In this document: piece after piece, positions 1-8,430 of the stretch
Layout of the letters: each line of letters begins with the position of its first letter
How positions within the stretch are numbered: the first letter of the stretch is position 1
NCBI GenBank assembly: GCA_963693025.1
Contig: OY843749.1
Span: 62,001 to 126,000 of the forward strand
Source: JAHRAW01 sp963693025
Lineage (GTDB): Bacteria; Pseudomonadota; Gammaproteobacteria; Arenicellales; Poriferihabitantaceae
Length of the DNA stretch: 64,000 nucleotides
Direction of reading: 5' to 3'
Notes under the pieces: model-generated
The model's database searches: none
Told to the model about the DNA's origin: nothing
Seen by the model: the letters and a program-made list of their open reading frames with translations, nothing else
Position numbers and translations under genes: made by a program

Positions 1-1312
1 GCTTCGCAATCGGCAGGGTGCCGGCGTTGGCGAGCGAGCAATAGTCCAGACCGGGGCAGCAAATCATGTCGTTGAGCGTGCCGATGTTGGGGGTCGCGAG
101 TCCGAGACGATTCAGTTCATGCCAAATGAAGAACAGGTCGGCTTTCGCAACGGACGGCAGCAACAGGTTTTGCTCGTGGCTGACGCGAATTTCATCCGCG
201 CTGTGCGCCTCCGCCAACGCCGCCAGTTGCTCCATTTGCTCCGCGTTGAGATCCCCCGGCGGCACGCCCGGCGCCTTGAGCGACACATAGACGATGCGGT
301 AATCCGGGTCGCGGTGCGCAATCGTGTTTTGCTCGCGCCAGCGAAGGAAGCGTTTATCCGCGACCGGAATCACGCCGGCAACGGTGGCGCCGACGCCGGC
401 TGATGCGGTTGCGGCGCGCTTGCGCGATGCGCTGAAAAACGATTTCGCGCGGGCGATTTCCGCTTCACCGACCACCGGCGCCGACGCTTTGCCGTTGCGC
501 CATTCCTTCTCCACCTTGTCCTTGAACGCATCGATACCCAAATCGTTCACCAGAATTTTGATGCGCGAGCGGTATTTGTGATCGCGGCGACCGTATTGGT
601 TATAGACCCGCAAAATCGCCTGCAGAAACCCAAGCAAGTCCGCCGCCGCCAACGACTCCGCAATCACCTTGCCAATCACCGGCGTGCGCCCCATGCCGCC
701 GCCGGCAAACACGCGAAAGCGCGCTCGCCCGGCGTCGTCGTGAAAGAGGCGCAGCCCAATGTCGTGCAACTGAATCGCCGCGCGGTCGGCGCGCGCGCCG
801 GTCACCGCGATTTTGAATTTGCGCGGCAGCCAGTTGAACTCGGGATGAAGCGTTGACCACTGGCGAATCAACTCGCACCACGGTCGCGGGTCCTCGATTT
901 CATCGTCGGCAACCCCGGCAAGATGGTCGGTGGTGATGTTGCGAATGCAACTGCCGCTGGTCTGAATCGCGTGCATGCCGACTTCCGCGAGGCGGCTCAA
1001 AATCTCCGGCACATCGTCCAGTTCGGGCCAGTTGAATTGAATGTTCTGCCGCGTGGTGAAGTGACCAAAGCCGCGGTCGAACTCGCGCGCAATATCCGCC
1101 AGCCGGCGCAGTTGCCGGCTGTTGAGAACGCCGTAGGGAATCGCCACGCGCAGCATGTGCGCGTAGCGCTCCTGATACAGCCCGTTGCGCAATCGCAACT
1201 GCCGGAACAGGTCGGCGTCCAGCGCGCCGTCTTGGAAGCGCCGCACCTGCCCCTTGAACTGGCGGGCGCGCTGTTTTAACTGCCTGCTGTCGTTTTCGCC
1301 GTATTGATACAT
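1..1312 (-). CDS. Sulfite/nitrite reductase hemoprotein, 3' part cut by window edge
   Basis: Read on the minus strand, a long frame opens at the ATG complementary to 1310-1312 and runs off the left edge. It begins MYQYGENDSRQLKQRARQ and contains the ferredoxin-like half-domain seen in siroheme/4Fe-4S reductases (RFQDGALDADLFRQLRLRNG, FGHFTTRQNIQFNWP), then the conserved substrate/siroheme segment QTSGSCIRNITTDHLAG and RKFKIAVTGARADRAAI. This family reduces sulfite to sulfide or nitrite to ammonia in six-electron steps in the cytoplasm. The cysteines that hold the iron-sulfur cluster and siroheme are expected in the missing C-terminal half, so sulfite and nitrite cannot be told apart here. The gene is divergent from an Lrp-type regulator, which may control it. 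Confidence 0.85.
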   Translation of the reverse strand, partial: MYQYGENDSRQLKQRARQFKGQVRRFQDGALDADLFRQLRLRNGLYQERYAHMLRVAIPYGVLNSRQLRRLADIAREFDRGFGHFTTRQNIQFNWPELDDVPEILSRLAEVGMHAIQTSGSCIRNITTDHLAGVADDEIEDPRPWCELIRQWSTLHPEFNWLPRKFKIAVTGARADRAAIQLHDIGLRLFHDDAGRARFRVFAGGGMGRTPVIGKVIAESLAAADLLGFLQAILRVYNQYGRRDHKYRSRIKILVNDLGIDAFKDKVEKEWRNGKASAPVVGEAEIARAKSFFSASRKRAATASAGVGATVAGVIPVADKRFLRWREQNTIAHRDPDYRIVYVSLKAPGVPPGDLNAEQMEQLAALAEAHSADEIRVSHEQNLLLPSVAKADLFFIWHELNRLGLATPNIGTLNDMICCPGLDYCSLANAGTLPIAK

Positions 1313-1390
1313 GCCGTTGCCCTGTTGCGTTGAACAAGTTGTGAGCGGAGCAACAGCCTAGAAAAATTTTTTTACTTTTTCAAGGGTTTG

Positions 1391-1420
1391 TAGAAAATAA
1401 TACTATTTTTCTGCTATATT
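1391..1420 (+). promoter_or_regulatory. Palindromic operator-like site and -10 in the divergent intergenic region
   Basis: The 139-bp gap between the siroheme reductase and the Lrp-type gene is strongly AT-rich. It holds an imperfect palindrome at 1391-1412 (TAGAAAATA, spacer, TATTTTTCT) and a second half-site, TAGAAAATA, at 1432-1440, just before the regulator's ATG. An extended -10 (TGCTATATT) lies at 1412-1420. Lrp/AsnC proteins bind AT-rich palindromes and often autoregulate, so this is a reasonable operator for both genes. No footprint evidence exists. Confidence 0.5.
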
Positions 1421-1451
1421 ACGCTTCCACATAGAAAATATTCCCTAAATT

Positions 1452-1925
1452 ATGCAATATGAAGAAAATTATTCCCTAGACGACCTCGACCGTAGAATTC
1501 TGTATTTTCTGCAACGAGACGCCCTCATGACCATCAAGGACATCGCCAAAAAGGTCAATCTGTCGCCGACTCCCTGCTGGAAACGCATTCAGCGAATGGA
1601 AGAAAACGGCACAATCCGCGCGCGCGTGGCATTACTCGACCCAGCCAAAGTGGACGCCGGCGTAACCGTATTCATCGCCATCCGCACCGACCAGCACAAC
1701 ATAGAATGGAGCGAAAAATTCGCCCGCGAAATGAAAAGCATCCCGGAAATAATGGAAATCTACCGCATGAGCGGCGAAGTCGATTACCTCCTACGAGTAG
1801 TCGTCCCCGACATCGCCGCCTTCGACCAAATCTACAAAACCATCATCGGCCGAATCGCGCTCTCCGATGTGACTTCGATGTTTGCTATGGAGCAGATGAA
1901 ATATACTACTGCGTTGCCGGTTTGA
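1452..1925 (+). CDS. Lrp/AsnC family transcriptional regulator
   Basis: This is a 157-residue protein of standard Lrp length. Residues 8-65 form the winged-helix AsnC domain (LDDLDRRILYFLQRDALMTI, then the recognition segment NLSPTPCWKRIQRMEENGTI). Residues 70-155 form the RAM/AsnC ligand-binding domain (VDAGVTVFIAI, MSGEVDYLLRVVVPDIAAFD). Such proteins are octameric or dimeric DNA-binding sensors of amino acids or other small molecules. Divergent transcription from a sulfite/nitrite reductase suggests a role in sulfur or nitrogen assimilation, but the ligand is not deducible. Codon use is more AT-rich at the start than in neighbouring genes. Confidence 0.9.
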   Translation: MQYEENYSLDDLDRRILYFLQRDALMTIKDIAKKVNLSPTPCWKRIQRMEENGTIRARVALLDPAKVDAGVTVFIAIRTDQHNIEWSEKFAREMKSIPEIMEIYRMSGEVDYLLRVVVPDIAAFDQIYKTIIGRIALSDVTSMFAMEQMKYTTALPV

Positions 1926-2057
1926 GCGGGGCGGGCTTTGCGAGAATGACGGGTAGTTAAATACCCCTAAAAAGAGTAAACTTCGGCGAACTGGATTATA
2001 AATCGCCTCTTTGCGATAATCCGCGACCACCCGACGAACCCCACCACCACCATCACA

Positions 2058-2519
2058 ATGGCAAAAATTCTCATCCTGCACGGGCCCAATCTCAACCTAC
2101 TTGGGACGCGGGAGCCGGGGCGGTATGGGCGGGTTCGGTTGGAGGTTATTGATAAGCAATTGTTTGCGTTGGCGTTGGCGGATGGGTATGCGATTGAGTG
2201 TCGGCAGAGCAATGCGGAAAGCGAGTTGATTGAGTGGGTGCAGCGCGCCGGGGAGGGCGGGGTGGATTTTATTATTATCAATCCGGCGGGGTTTACGCAT
2301 ACCAGCGTGGCGTTGCGCGATGCGTTGGCGGCGGTGGAGATTCCGTTCATCGAGGTTCATCTGTCCAATGTGTATGCGCGCGAGGCGTTTCGCCGGCATT
2401 CGTATTTTTCCGATATTGCCGTCGGTGTGATTAGCGGGCTGGGCGCGCACGGATATGAACTCGCCTACCGCGCGGCGGCGGCGCGCTTGCGTGAAACCGG
2501 CGAGACCGGCGACGCCTGA
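2058..2519 (+). CDS. aroQ: Type II 3-dehydroquinate dehydratase
   Basis: The 153-residue protein matches type II dehydroquinases throughout: HGPNLNLLGTREPGRYG at the N-terminus with the catalytic Tyr in the REPGRYG loop, the NPAGFTHTSVALRDAL segment, and EVHLSNVYAREAFRRHSYFS with the catalytic His. It dehydrates 3-dehydroquinate in the shikimate pathway as a dodecamer. It lies just upstream of accB-accC, the usual gammaproteobacterial order. The first 150 bp are strikingly G/T-rich on the coding strand, unlike the rest of the gene. Confidence 0.95.
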   Translation: MAKILILHGPNLNLLGTREPGRYGRVRLEVIDKQLFALALADGYAIECRQSNAESELIEWVQRAGEGGVDFIIINPAGFTHTSVALRDALAAVEIPFIEVHLSNVYAREAFRRHSYFSDIAVGVISGLGAHGYELAYRAAAARLRETGETGDA

Positions 2520-2561
2520 CGCCGAGCGCGCCGGTTGACCGAGTGGCCGAGTGGCTGATGA

Positions 2562-3050
2562 ATGATGGATTTGCGAAAAGTCAAAAAACTGATTGAACTC
2601 CTCGAAGACTCGGCGCTGACCGAGATGGAGATTACCGAGGGCGAAAACACCATCCGGCTGAGCCGCGCGACCGTGCGGCAGACGGCATTGGCGCCGGAGC
2701 AAGTCGCGCCGAGCGCGCAGCCGACCGTGCCATCGTCCGCTATCCCGCCGGCGGTGGATGCCGCGCAACCCGCCGCCACCGCCGATGCGCCGATTGCCGG
2801 CAAGGTGGTTCCCTCGCCGTTGGTCGGCACCTTCTACGACTCGCCGTCGCCGGACGACAAGCCCTATGTCAGCGTCGGCTCGGTGGTCGGCGAGGGGGAC
2901 ACGCTGTGCGTCATCGAGGCGATGAAAACCTTCAACCAACTGGAAGCGGAAATCGCCGGGGTCGTGACCGTGATTTACAAGAGCAACGGCGACCCGGTGG
3001 AATACGGCGAGCCGCTGTTCGTCATTGAAGCCGCCAAGCCGAGTGACTGA
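2562..3050 (+). CDS. accB: Acetyl-CoA carboxylase biotin carboxyl carrier protein
   Basis: 162 residues. The N-terminal helix segment (LRKVKKLIELLEDSALTEME) is typical of AccB, followed by an Ala/Pro-rich linker (about residues 40-78) and a biotinyl domain (about 80-160) with the biotinylated Lys at position 122 in VIEAMKTFNQLEAE. Most AccB proteins read EAMKLMNE here, so TFNQ is a mild departure next to the biotin lysine. The carrier shuttles carboxybiotin between AccC and the carboxyltransferase in fatty acid synthesis. accC starts 26 bp downstream, so the two are one operon. Confidence 0.93.
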   Translation: MMDLRKVKKLIELLEDSALTEMEITEGENTIRLSRATVRQTALAPEQVAPSAQPTVPSSAIPPAVDAAQPAATADAPIAGKVVPSPLVGTFYDSPSPDDKPYVSVGSVVGEGDTLCVIEAMKTFNQLEAEIAGVVTVIYKSNGDPVEYGEPLFVIEAAKPSD

Positions 3051-3075
3051 GCGTGGCGAGCGGCGCTGACTCGCG

Positions 3076-4428
3076 GTGACCGAGTCGATAAAAAAACTGG
3101 TGATCGCCAATCGCGGCGAGATTGCGTTGCGCATATTGCGCGCCTGCCGCCGCCTCGGGATTCGCACGGTGGCATTGCATTCGGAGGTCGACGGCGACGC
3201 CAAGTATGTGCGCCTTGCGGACGAGTCGGTGTGCATCGGGCCCGCGCCGGCGGCGCAGAGTTATCTCAACGGCGCGTCGGTCATTTCGGCGGCGGAGGTG
3301 ACCGCCGCCAACGCGATTCATCCGGGCTACGGCTTTTTGTCGGAGAATGCCGATTTCGCCGAGCAGGTGGAGCAGAGCGGGTTTATTTTCGTCGGTCCGC
3401 ACCCCGAGACGATTCGCCTGATGGGCGACAAAATATCCGCGATTCGGGCGATGCGCGAGACCGGCATTCCGTGCGTCCCCGGCTCGGACGGGCCGCTTCC
3501 GCAGGACGCGGGGGAGACGGCGCACATCGCCGAGCAGGTCGGCTTTCCGTTGATGATTAAAGCCTCCGGCGGCGGCGGCGGCAAGGGCATCCGGGTCGTG
3601 CGCCATCCGTCGCAACTGCTCGAGGCATGCGCGATGACGCGCAAGGAAGCGGCGGCGGCGTTCGGCAGCGATGTCATCTATTTGGAGCGCTTTTTGGAAA
3701 AACCGCGGCATGTCGAGTTCCAAGTTTTAGCCGACACGCACGGCAACGCCATCCACCTCGGCGACCGCGATTGCTCCATGCAGCGGCATCACCAAAAAGT
3801 CATCGAGGAAGCGCCGGCGCCGGGCATCAGCGACGCGCAGCGGCAGTCCATCGGCGGGCGCTGCGCGGCGGCGTGCCGCAACATCAACTACCGCGGCGCC
3901 GGCACCTTTGAGTTCTTATACGAGGACGGCGAATTTTTCTTTATCGAGATGAACACCCGCATTCAGGTCGAGCATCCGATTACCGAAATGATTACCGGCA
4001 TCGATTTGCTGCAGGAGCAGATTCGCATCGCCGACGGGCAGGAGTTGCGCTTCGCCCAGGACGATATTCAGTTCCGCGGCCATGCGTTTGAATGCCGCAT
4101 CAACGCCGAAGACCCCGACACCTTCATGCCGTCGCCGGGCAGGATTACCCAGTATCACATGGCTGGCGGTCCCGGCGTGCGCATCGATTCGCATGTGTAT
4201 AGCAACTATGTCGTGCCGCCGTATTACGATTCCATGCTGGCAAAAATCATCACCCACGGCATGCACCGGCGCGAGGCGCTGGCGCGCATGAGCGGGGCGT
4301 TGCAGGAGATGGTGGTGGACGGCATCAAGACCAACTTGCCGTTGCATCGTGAGTTGACGGAAGACGAGGCGTTTGTGCGCGGCGGGTTGGACATTCACTA
4401 TCTGGAAAAGAAACTCGGGATTGGCTAG
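3076..4428 (+). CDS. accC: Acetyl-CoA carboxylase, biotin carboxylase subunit
   Basis: 450 residues, the normal AccC length, starting with GTG. Clear family marks are KKLVIANRGEIALRILRACR, the ATP-grasp glycine loop MIKASGGGGGKGIRVV, HVEFQVLADTHGNAIHLGDR, FEFLYEDGEFFFIEMNTRIQ and QVEHPITEMITG. The enzyme uses ATP and bicarbonate to carboxylate biotin on AccB. In most gammaproteobacteria prmA follows accC; here a DUF3426 gene follows after 61 bp and prmA is absent from the spot. Confidence 0.95.
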   Translation: MTESIKKLVIANRGEIALRILRACRRLGIRTVALHSEVDGDAKYVRLADESVCIGPAPAAQSYLNGASVISAAEVTAANAIHPGYGFLSENADFAEQVEQSGFIFVGPHPETIRLMGDKISAIRAMRETGIPCVPGSDGPLPQDAGETAHIAEQVGFPLMIKASGGGGGKGIRVVRHPSQLLEACAMTRKEAAAAFGSDVIYLERFLEKPRHVEFQVLADTHGNAIHLGDRDCSMQRHHQKVIEEAPAPGISDAQRQSIGGRCAAACRNINYRGAGTFEFLYEDGEFFFIEMNTRIQVEHPITEMITGIDLLQEQIRIADGQELRFAQDDIQFRGHAFECRINAEDPDTFMPSPGRITQYHMAGGPGVRIDSHVYSNYVVPPYYDSMLAKIITHGMHRREALARMSGALQEMVVDGIKTNLPLHRELTEDEAFVRGGLDIHYLEKKLGIG

Positions 4429-4489
4429 TGCTTCGGTTGCCGCGCATATTGCGACGGGTTGAGCCGCCGGCGCCGGCGGGCGGGACACG

Positions 4490-5467
4490 ATGACGCCGGG
4501 ATTGCGCGCCGCCTGCCCGCATTGCGATGCGATGTTCGTGCTGACCGAGGAGCACTTGAGCGCGCGCGAAGGGTTGGTTCGTTGCGGCGCCTGCCGTCAA
4601 ATTTTCAACGCGAAGTGGCATCTGGCGGAGCAAGCGGAGGCGGTGTCGGTTTCGCTTGATGGCGCGGGTCCGGCGATGGGCGATGCCGGCGATGATTTTC
4701 ATTCGCCGGCGCATCGGTGGGGGCGGGGGCGCAGGGGAAGGAGTGAGCCGGTGTTGGACGCCGCCGCCGAATCCGGGGCGGACGCACACCACTCAGTCAG
4801 CACGCAAGACGGCGTGGCGGCGCGTCGGGCTGAGCCCGGATTTGACGCAGACGCCGGTCACCCGGATGACGCATCAGCCGAACACAACGCAGCCGAAACC
4901 GCGCCCGCCGACCCCCCGACCATTCCCCGCTCGGGCCCCATCAACATGAGCGGCGTGGACCACTACATCAACCCGCGCCCCAACCCGCTGGTCAGCCTGT
5001 CGTGGCTCATGCTCGGGCTCGGCCTCGTGCTGTTGCTGGGAGGGCAGGTGCGCTACTTTTTTGTGGAAGCGTATGCCCAGCACGAATACTACCGCCCCTA
5101 TCTCGCCGGCTTCTGCGAAATCGCCGCGTGCGAGTTGCCGCCACGGCAGGACGCGAATCGTTTCACCCTGACGCATACCAAAATCGACCTCCACCCGCAC
5201 GAACCGGGCGCCATCAAGGTGACGGTCAAACTGGTCAACGAGGCGACCTTCGCGCAACCCTATCCCAACCTGCAATTGACGCTGACCGACCGCGATGGCT
5301 GGGTGGTCGGCAGGCGCACCTTCGCGCCGCGCCAGTATCTGGAGCACGGGCAACCCAACGTGCTCGGCTCCGGCGAACTCGGCGCGGCACGCTTCGACCT
5401 CGCCCGCCCGCACGAAAAAGCGGTCGGATTTGAAGTCAACATCGTGGCGCGCCCGGCGTCGTCGTGA
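4490..5467 (+). CDS. Zinc-ribbon DUF3426 membrane protein
   Basis: 325 residues. An N-terminal MJ0042-type zinc ribbon has CPHC at 9-12 and CGAC at 32-35. A long, poorly conserved Asp/Ala-rich linker follows (about 45-160), then one membrane segment (about 168-190, LSWLMLGLGLVLLLGG). The C-terminal DUF3426 domain (about 200-325) is predicted outside the inner membrane. Homologues are widely found next to prmA/dusB/fis, and the function is unknown. Finding it directly after accC keeps the usual neighbourhood while prmA and dusB are missing. The linker is rich in CG-type codons and may be fast evolving. Confidence 0.8.
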   Translation: MTPGLRAACPHCDAMFVLTEEHLSAREGLVRCGACRQIFNAKWHLAEQAEAVSVSLDGAGPAMGDAGDDFHSPAHRWGRGRRGRSEPVLDAAAESGADAHHSVSTQDGVAARRAEPGFDADAGHPDDASAEHNAAETAPADPPTIPRSGPINMSGVDHYINPRPNPLVSLSWLMLGLGLVLLLGGQVRYFFVEAYAQHEYYRPYLAGFCEIAACELPPRQDANRFTLTHTKIDLHPHEPGAIKVTVKLVNEATFAQPYPNLQLTLTDRDGWVVGRRTFAPRQYLEHGQPNVLGSGELGAARFDLARPHEKAVGFEVNIVARPASS

Positions 5468-5524
5468 CACGCCGCCGCATTGGTTCGCTTCGGTTAGCGG
5501 TTAAAAAGGCAAGCGTAGCGGTAA

Positions 5525-5842
5525 TTATGGAAAGGGTTGGCTAAACAATCTTAATGCTAAAACTACCATACCACTAATTGCTGTGACTGTTGTGACTAAT
5601 ATACCAATCCCCCACTTCAGCATCTCCGATTTCATGCGCTCAATATCCTCTCGGGTGGCCAGGGGCTCCAATCTCGTTTTTATCTCAACTACATCTTTTT
5701 CTACTTCGCGCAGACGCGCATCAATTTCCCTCAACCGGGCATCTGCTCCGCCGCCATTGCCACCATCACCGCTGGAATGCTCTGTGGCGTGCGGTTCATT
5801 GCTTACCTTTCGCAAATGACTCGGTTGGTTACTCGTGTTCAT
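5525..5842 (-). CDS. Small coiled-coil protein with C-terminal membrane anchor, unknown function
   Basis: 105 residues, not recognised as a named family. Residues 1-30 are polar and Gly-rich. Residues 34-62 look like a coiled coil (ADARLREIDARLREVEKDVV), followed by EIKTRLEPLATREDIERMKS. Residues 73-100 form one hydrophobic helix. The layout (coiled coil, TREDIERMKSEM-like linker, C-terminal anchor) resembles small phage or membrane-scaffold proteins such as XhlA or CCDC90-like proteins, but this is only a resemblance. Its ATG overlaps the stop of the upstream gene by 4 bp, so the two are co-translated. Both sit opposite to the accC-fis-pur genes, where dusB would be expected. Confidence 0.6.
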   Translation of the reverse strand: MNTSNQPSHLRKVSNEPHATEHSSGDGGNGGGADARLREIDARLREVEKDVVEIKTRLEPLATREDIERMKSEMLKWGIGILVTTVTAISGMVVLALRLFSQPFP

Positions 5843-6108
5843 TCGTCATCCTTGATGGACAGCCATTCCCAAATGGCACGCGTGGCATGTCCTGAGTAAG
5901 CGCCGTTTAACTTGAAAACGCCGCCTGCAGAATCCTGTACGCGGTCATCGCCTTTGATTCCAACATTATCAGCGACCTTGGCCGAAATATCGACAGTGCG
6001 CACGAAGAAGCATGTGGCGTTGACTCCGTAGTTTTCCGGGTAGTGCTCATTAATCCGTTTAACTACTTTGTCATTCTCCTCTTCTAAAATAATAGCGTGA
6101 AGTGCCAT
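5839..6108 (-). CDS. Small hypothetical protein, first gene of a two-gene pair
   Basis: 89 residues (begins MALHAIILEEENDKVVKRIN, ends AIWEWLSIKDDE), soluble, no recognised domain. A good ribosome binding site, GAGGT, lies just upstream of the ATG on the minus strand. The stop overlaps the next gene's start (ATGA), which supports both as real genes. The composition is less GC-rich than the flanking housekeeping genes, and the pair interrupts the conserved DUF3426-dusB-fis neighbourhood, so recent acquisition is likely. No function can be assigned. Confidence 0.6.
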   Translation of the reverse strand: MALHAIILEEENDKVVKRINEHYPENYGVNATCFFVRTVDISAKVADNVGIKGDDRVQDSAGGVFKLNGAYSGHATRAIWEWLSIKDDE

Positions 6109-6541
6109 GGTATTACCTCATCAATGTGCTCTTCGGTGGTTTATGGTGTGGGTGGAATGCGTGTTTTTTCGCTCATTGCTTGCCTCCCATGACTTCAGAC
6201 GGGCGGTGCGATTTATGATTCGTCCGGCGGACTGTCAAGTAGTGTAGCAAACATCCGGTCAAAATCAACCGGTGCGTTTGGATGGAAAGATAGGCCGGGC
6301 TGGGCTGAAATTCGGGGTTTATGTGCGCCAGTCGGCCCCACTCCACGCACGCGCCGCGCGTTTGTCCGCACTTTCACGCGACACGCCGCCTCCGCCGCCG
6401 CGCATTCCACCCTAGCCCCCAACCGCAAACTCCCCTACAATACCCGCACACCAACCGCCGACGCATCTGTGCACATCTGCGCGCATCTGCGGTTTTATTT
6501 TTGTCGTTCATTTTTATTTGAGTTTTCAATACACCACCACG
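6109..6541. other. Intergenic region with no convincing gene
   Basis: These 433 bp upstream of fis hold no clear gene. A minus-strand frame at 6213-6428 ends in a protein-like tail (PVDFDRMFATLLDSPPDES), but its N-terminal two thirds are Arg/Ala-rich and look non-coding; it may be a decayed antitoxin-like remnant. The 6400-6540 part carries a repeated CGCATCTG/GCACATCTGCG motif and a T-rich stretch before fis. Confidence 0.4.
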
Positions 6542-6799
6542 ATGAAAAAGCCGGCGAGCAAAAAGGAGCGAAGCAAACTATGCGACTGTGTGGAGCAATC
6601 GGTGGAGCGGTATTTCAAGGACTTGAACGGGGAGACGGCGAGCGGCGTTTATCAAATGGTGCTCACCGAAATTGAAAAACCTTTGCTTGAAGCGGTGATG
6701 AAATACGCCGGCAAAAATCAGAGCAAGGCGTCCAAGGTGCTCGGCATCAATCGCAACACGCTGCGCAAGAAACTCGACCGGTATGGGTTGAACGAATGA
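6542..6799 (+). CDS. fis: DNA-binding protein Fis
   Basis: 85 residues from the ATG at 6542; a TTG 24 bp upstream is in frame but less likely. The C-terminal helix-turn-helix is diagnostic (MKYAGKNQSKASKVLGINRN, then TLRKKLDRYGL), and the middle EKPLLEAVM matches Fis helix B. Fis is a nucleoid protein and growth-phase regulator of rRNA and recombination genes. In most gammaproteobacteria fis follows dusB; dusB is absent here and a long gap lies upstream, so fis has its own promoter. purH follows after 28 bp. Confidence 0.92.
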   Translation: MKKPASKKERSKLCDCVEQSVERYFKDLNGETASGVYQMVLTEIEKPLLEAVMKYAGKNQSKASKVLGINRNTLRKKLDRYGLNE

Positions 6800-6827
6800 A
6801 CTCTTTCTCCACCGCGACCGCGCGCGG

Positions 6828-8417
6828 ATGACGCCGCCAACACCGCGCGTCGCCAGGGCATTGGTCAGCGTTTCCGACAAACGCGGGGTGGTGCGGTTTT
6901 GCCGCGGGCTGGCGGAACTCGGCATCGACATTCTGTCCACCGGCGGAACCGCCCAGCAACTCAAGGAAAACAATATAAAGGTGACGGAAGTCTCTGATTA
7001 CACGGAGTTTCCTGAAATGATGGACGGCAGAGTGAAGACCCTGCACCCGAAGGTTCACGGCGCCATTCTCGGCAGGCGGGGGGTTGACGACCGCGTGATG
7101 GACGCGCACGGCATCGTGCCCATCGACCTGGTGGCGGTCAATCTCTACCCGTTCGAGGAAACCGTGGCGGAGCCCGATTGCAAACTCGAGCAGGCGATTG
7201 AAAGCATCGACATTGGCGGTCCCGCCATGCTGCGCGCCGCCGCCAAAAACCACCGCGACACCACCGTGCTGGTTGACCCGGATGACTATCCCGCGGCGCT
7301 TGCGCGGTTGCGGCAAAAACCGCACGGCATCCCCTCGGCGATGCGCTTCGATTTGGCGGTCAAGGCGTTTGAGCACGCCGCCGGTTACGACGGCGCGATT
7401 GCCAACTACCTCGGAGCGCTCGTCGATGACGGCAAGCCGGGCGATTTCCCGCGCACCATCAACCTGCAGTTTGGCAAAAAACAAGTCATGCGTTACGGCG
7501 AAAATCCGCATCAGAGCGCGGCGTTTTATGTCGGGCGCGATGGTGATGGCGGCGGCGGCGGCATCTCCGGCGCGGTGCAACTGCAGGGCAAGGAATTGTC
7601 GTTCAACAATATCGCCGACGCCGACGCCGCGCTCGAGTGCGTCAAACAATTCTCCCACGGCCACGCCTGCGTCATCGTCAAGCACGCCAATCCGTGCGGC
7701 GTCGCGCTGGACGACACCCAGGCGGGCGCCTACCAACGCGCCTTCGCCACCGATTCCGAATCCGCGTTCGGCGGCATCATCGCGTTCAATCAGCCGCTCG
7801 GTGAAGACGCCGCGCGCGCCATCGTCGAGCGGCAATTCGCCGAAGTCGTCGTCGCCCCGGCGCTGTCCGCGCAGGCGTGCGATGCGCTCGCCGCCAAGCC
7901 CAACATTCGGCTGCTGGAATGCGGCGCGTGGGAGCAGGGCGAGCAGGACGCCGCCGGTCGCCTCGACTACAAGCGGGTCACCGGCGGCTTGCTCGTCCAG
8001 CACGCCGACCTGGCGCTCAACCGCACGCTCGAAGTGGTGACCGAGCGCGCGCCCGACGAGGCGCAGATGGAGGACTTGCTGTTCGCGTGGAAGGTCGCCA
8101 AATTCGTCAAGTCCAACGCCATCGTCTATGCGGGTCAGCGCGCCACCATCGGCGTCGGCGCGGGGCAGATGAGCCGCGTCAACTCGGCGCGCATCGCCGC
8201 CATCAAGGCACAGCACGCGGGTTTGGCGGTCGCCGGCGCGGTCATGGCGTCGGATGCGTTCTTCCCGTTCCGCGACGGCTTGGACAACGCCGCGCAGGCG
8301 GGCGTGCGCGCGGTCATCCAGCCCGGCGGCTCGATGCGCGACGACGAGGTCATCGCCGCCGCCAACGAGCACGGCATCGCCATGGTATTCACCGGCATGC
8401 GGCATTTCCGGCACTAG
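6828..8417 (+). CDS. purH: Bifunctional AICAR transformylase / IMP cyclohydrolase
   Basis: 529 residues, the standard length. The N-terminal MGS-like IMP cyclohydrolase domain (about 10-150) shows ALVSVSDKRGVVRFCRGLAE, STGGTAQQL, EMMDGRVKTLHPKVHG and DIGGPAMLRAAAKN. The AICAR transformylase domain (about 150-529) shows MRYGENPHQSAAFY, VKHANPCGVA, SNAIVYA and GAGQMSRVNSA. It carries out the last two steps of purine synthesis to IMP. A small Gly/Asp run (GDGGGGGI, from about 7540) sits after the RYGENPHQ motif where homologues are shorter. It is in line with fis upstream and purD two genes downstream. Confidence 0.96.
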   Translation: MTPPTPRVARALVSVSDKRGVVRFCRGLAELGIDILSTGGTAQQLKENNIKVTEVSDYTEFPEMMDGRVKTLHPKVHGAILGRRGVDDRVMDAHGIVPIDLVAVNLYPFEETVAEPDCKLEQAIESIDIGGPAMLRAAAKNHRDTTVLVDPDDYPAALARLRQKPHGIPSAMRFDLAVKAFEHAAGYDGAIANYLGALVDDGKPGDFPRTINLQFGKKQVMRYGENPHQSAAFYVGRDGDGGGGGISGAVQLQGKELSFNNIADADAALECVKQFSHGHACVIVKHANPCGVALDDTQAGAYQRAFATDSESAFGGIIAFNQPLGEDAARAIVERQFAEVVVAPALSAQACDALAAKPNIRLLECGAWEQGEQDAAGRLDYKRVTGGLLVQHADLALNRTLEVVTERAPDEAQMEDLLFAWKVAKFVKSNAIVYAGQRATIGVGAGQMSRVNSARIAAIKAQHAGLAVAGAVMASDAFFPFRDGLDNAAQAGVRAVIQPGGSMRDDEVIAAANEHGIAMVFTGMRHFRH

Positions 8418-8430
8418 CGCGGCGGGGCGA

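Noticed and set aside
6213..6428. Minus-strand frame of 71 codons upstream of fis
   Set aside because: Only the last 20 residues look protein-like; the rest is Arg/Ala-rich and there is no ribosome binding site. Treated as a possible remnant in the intergenic entry.
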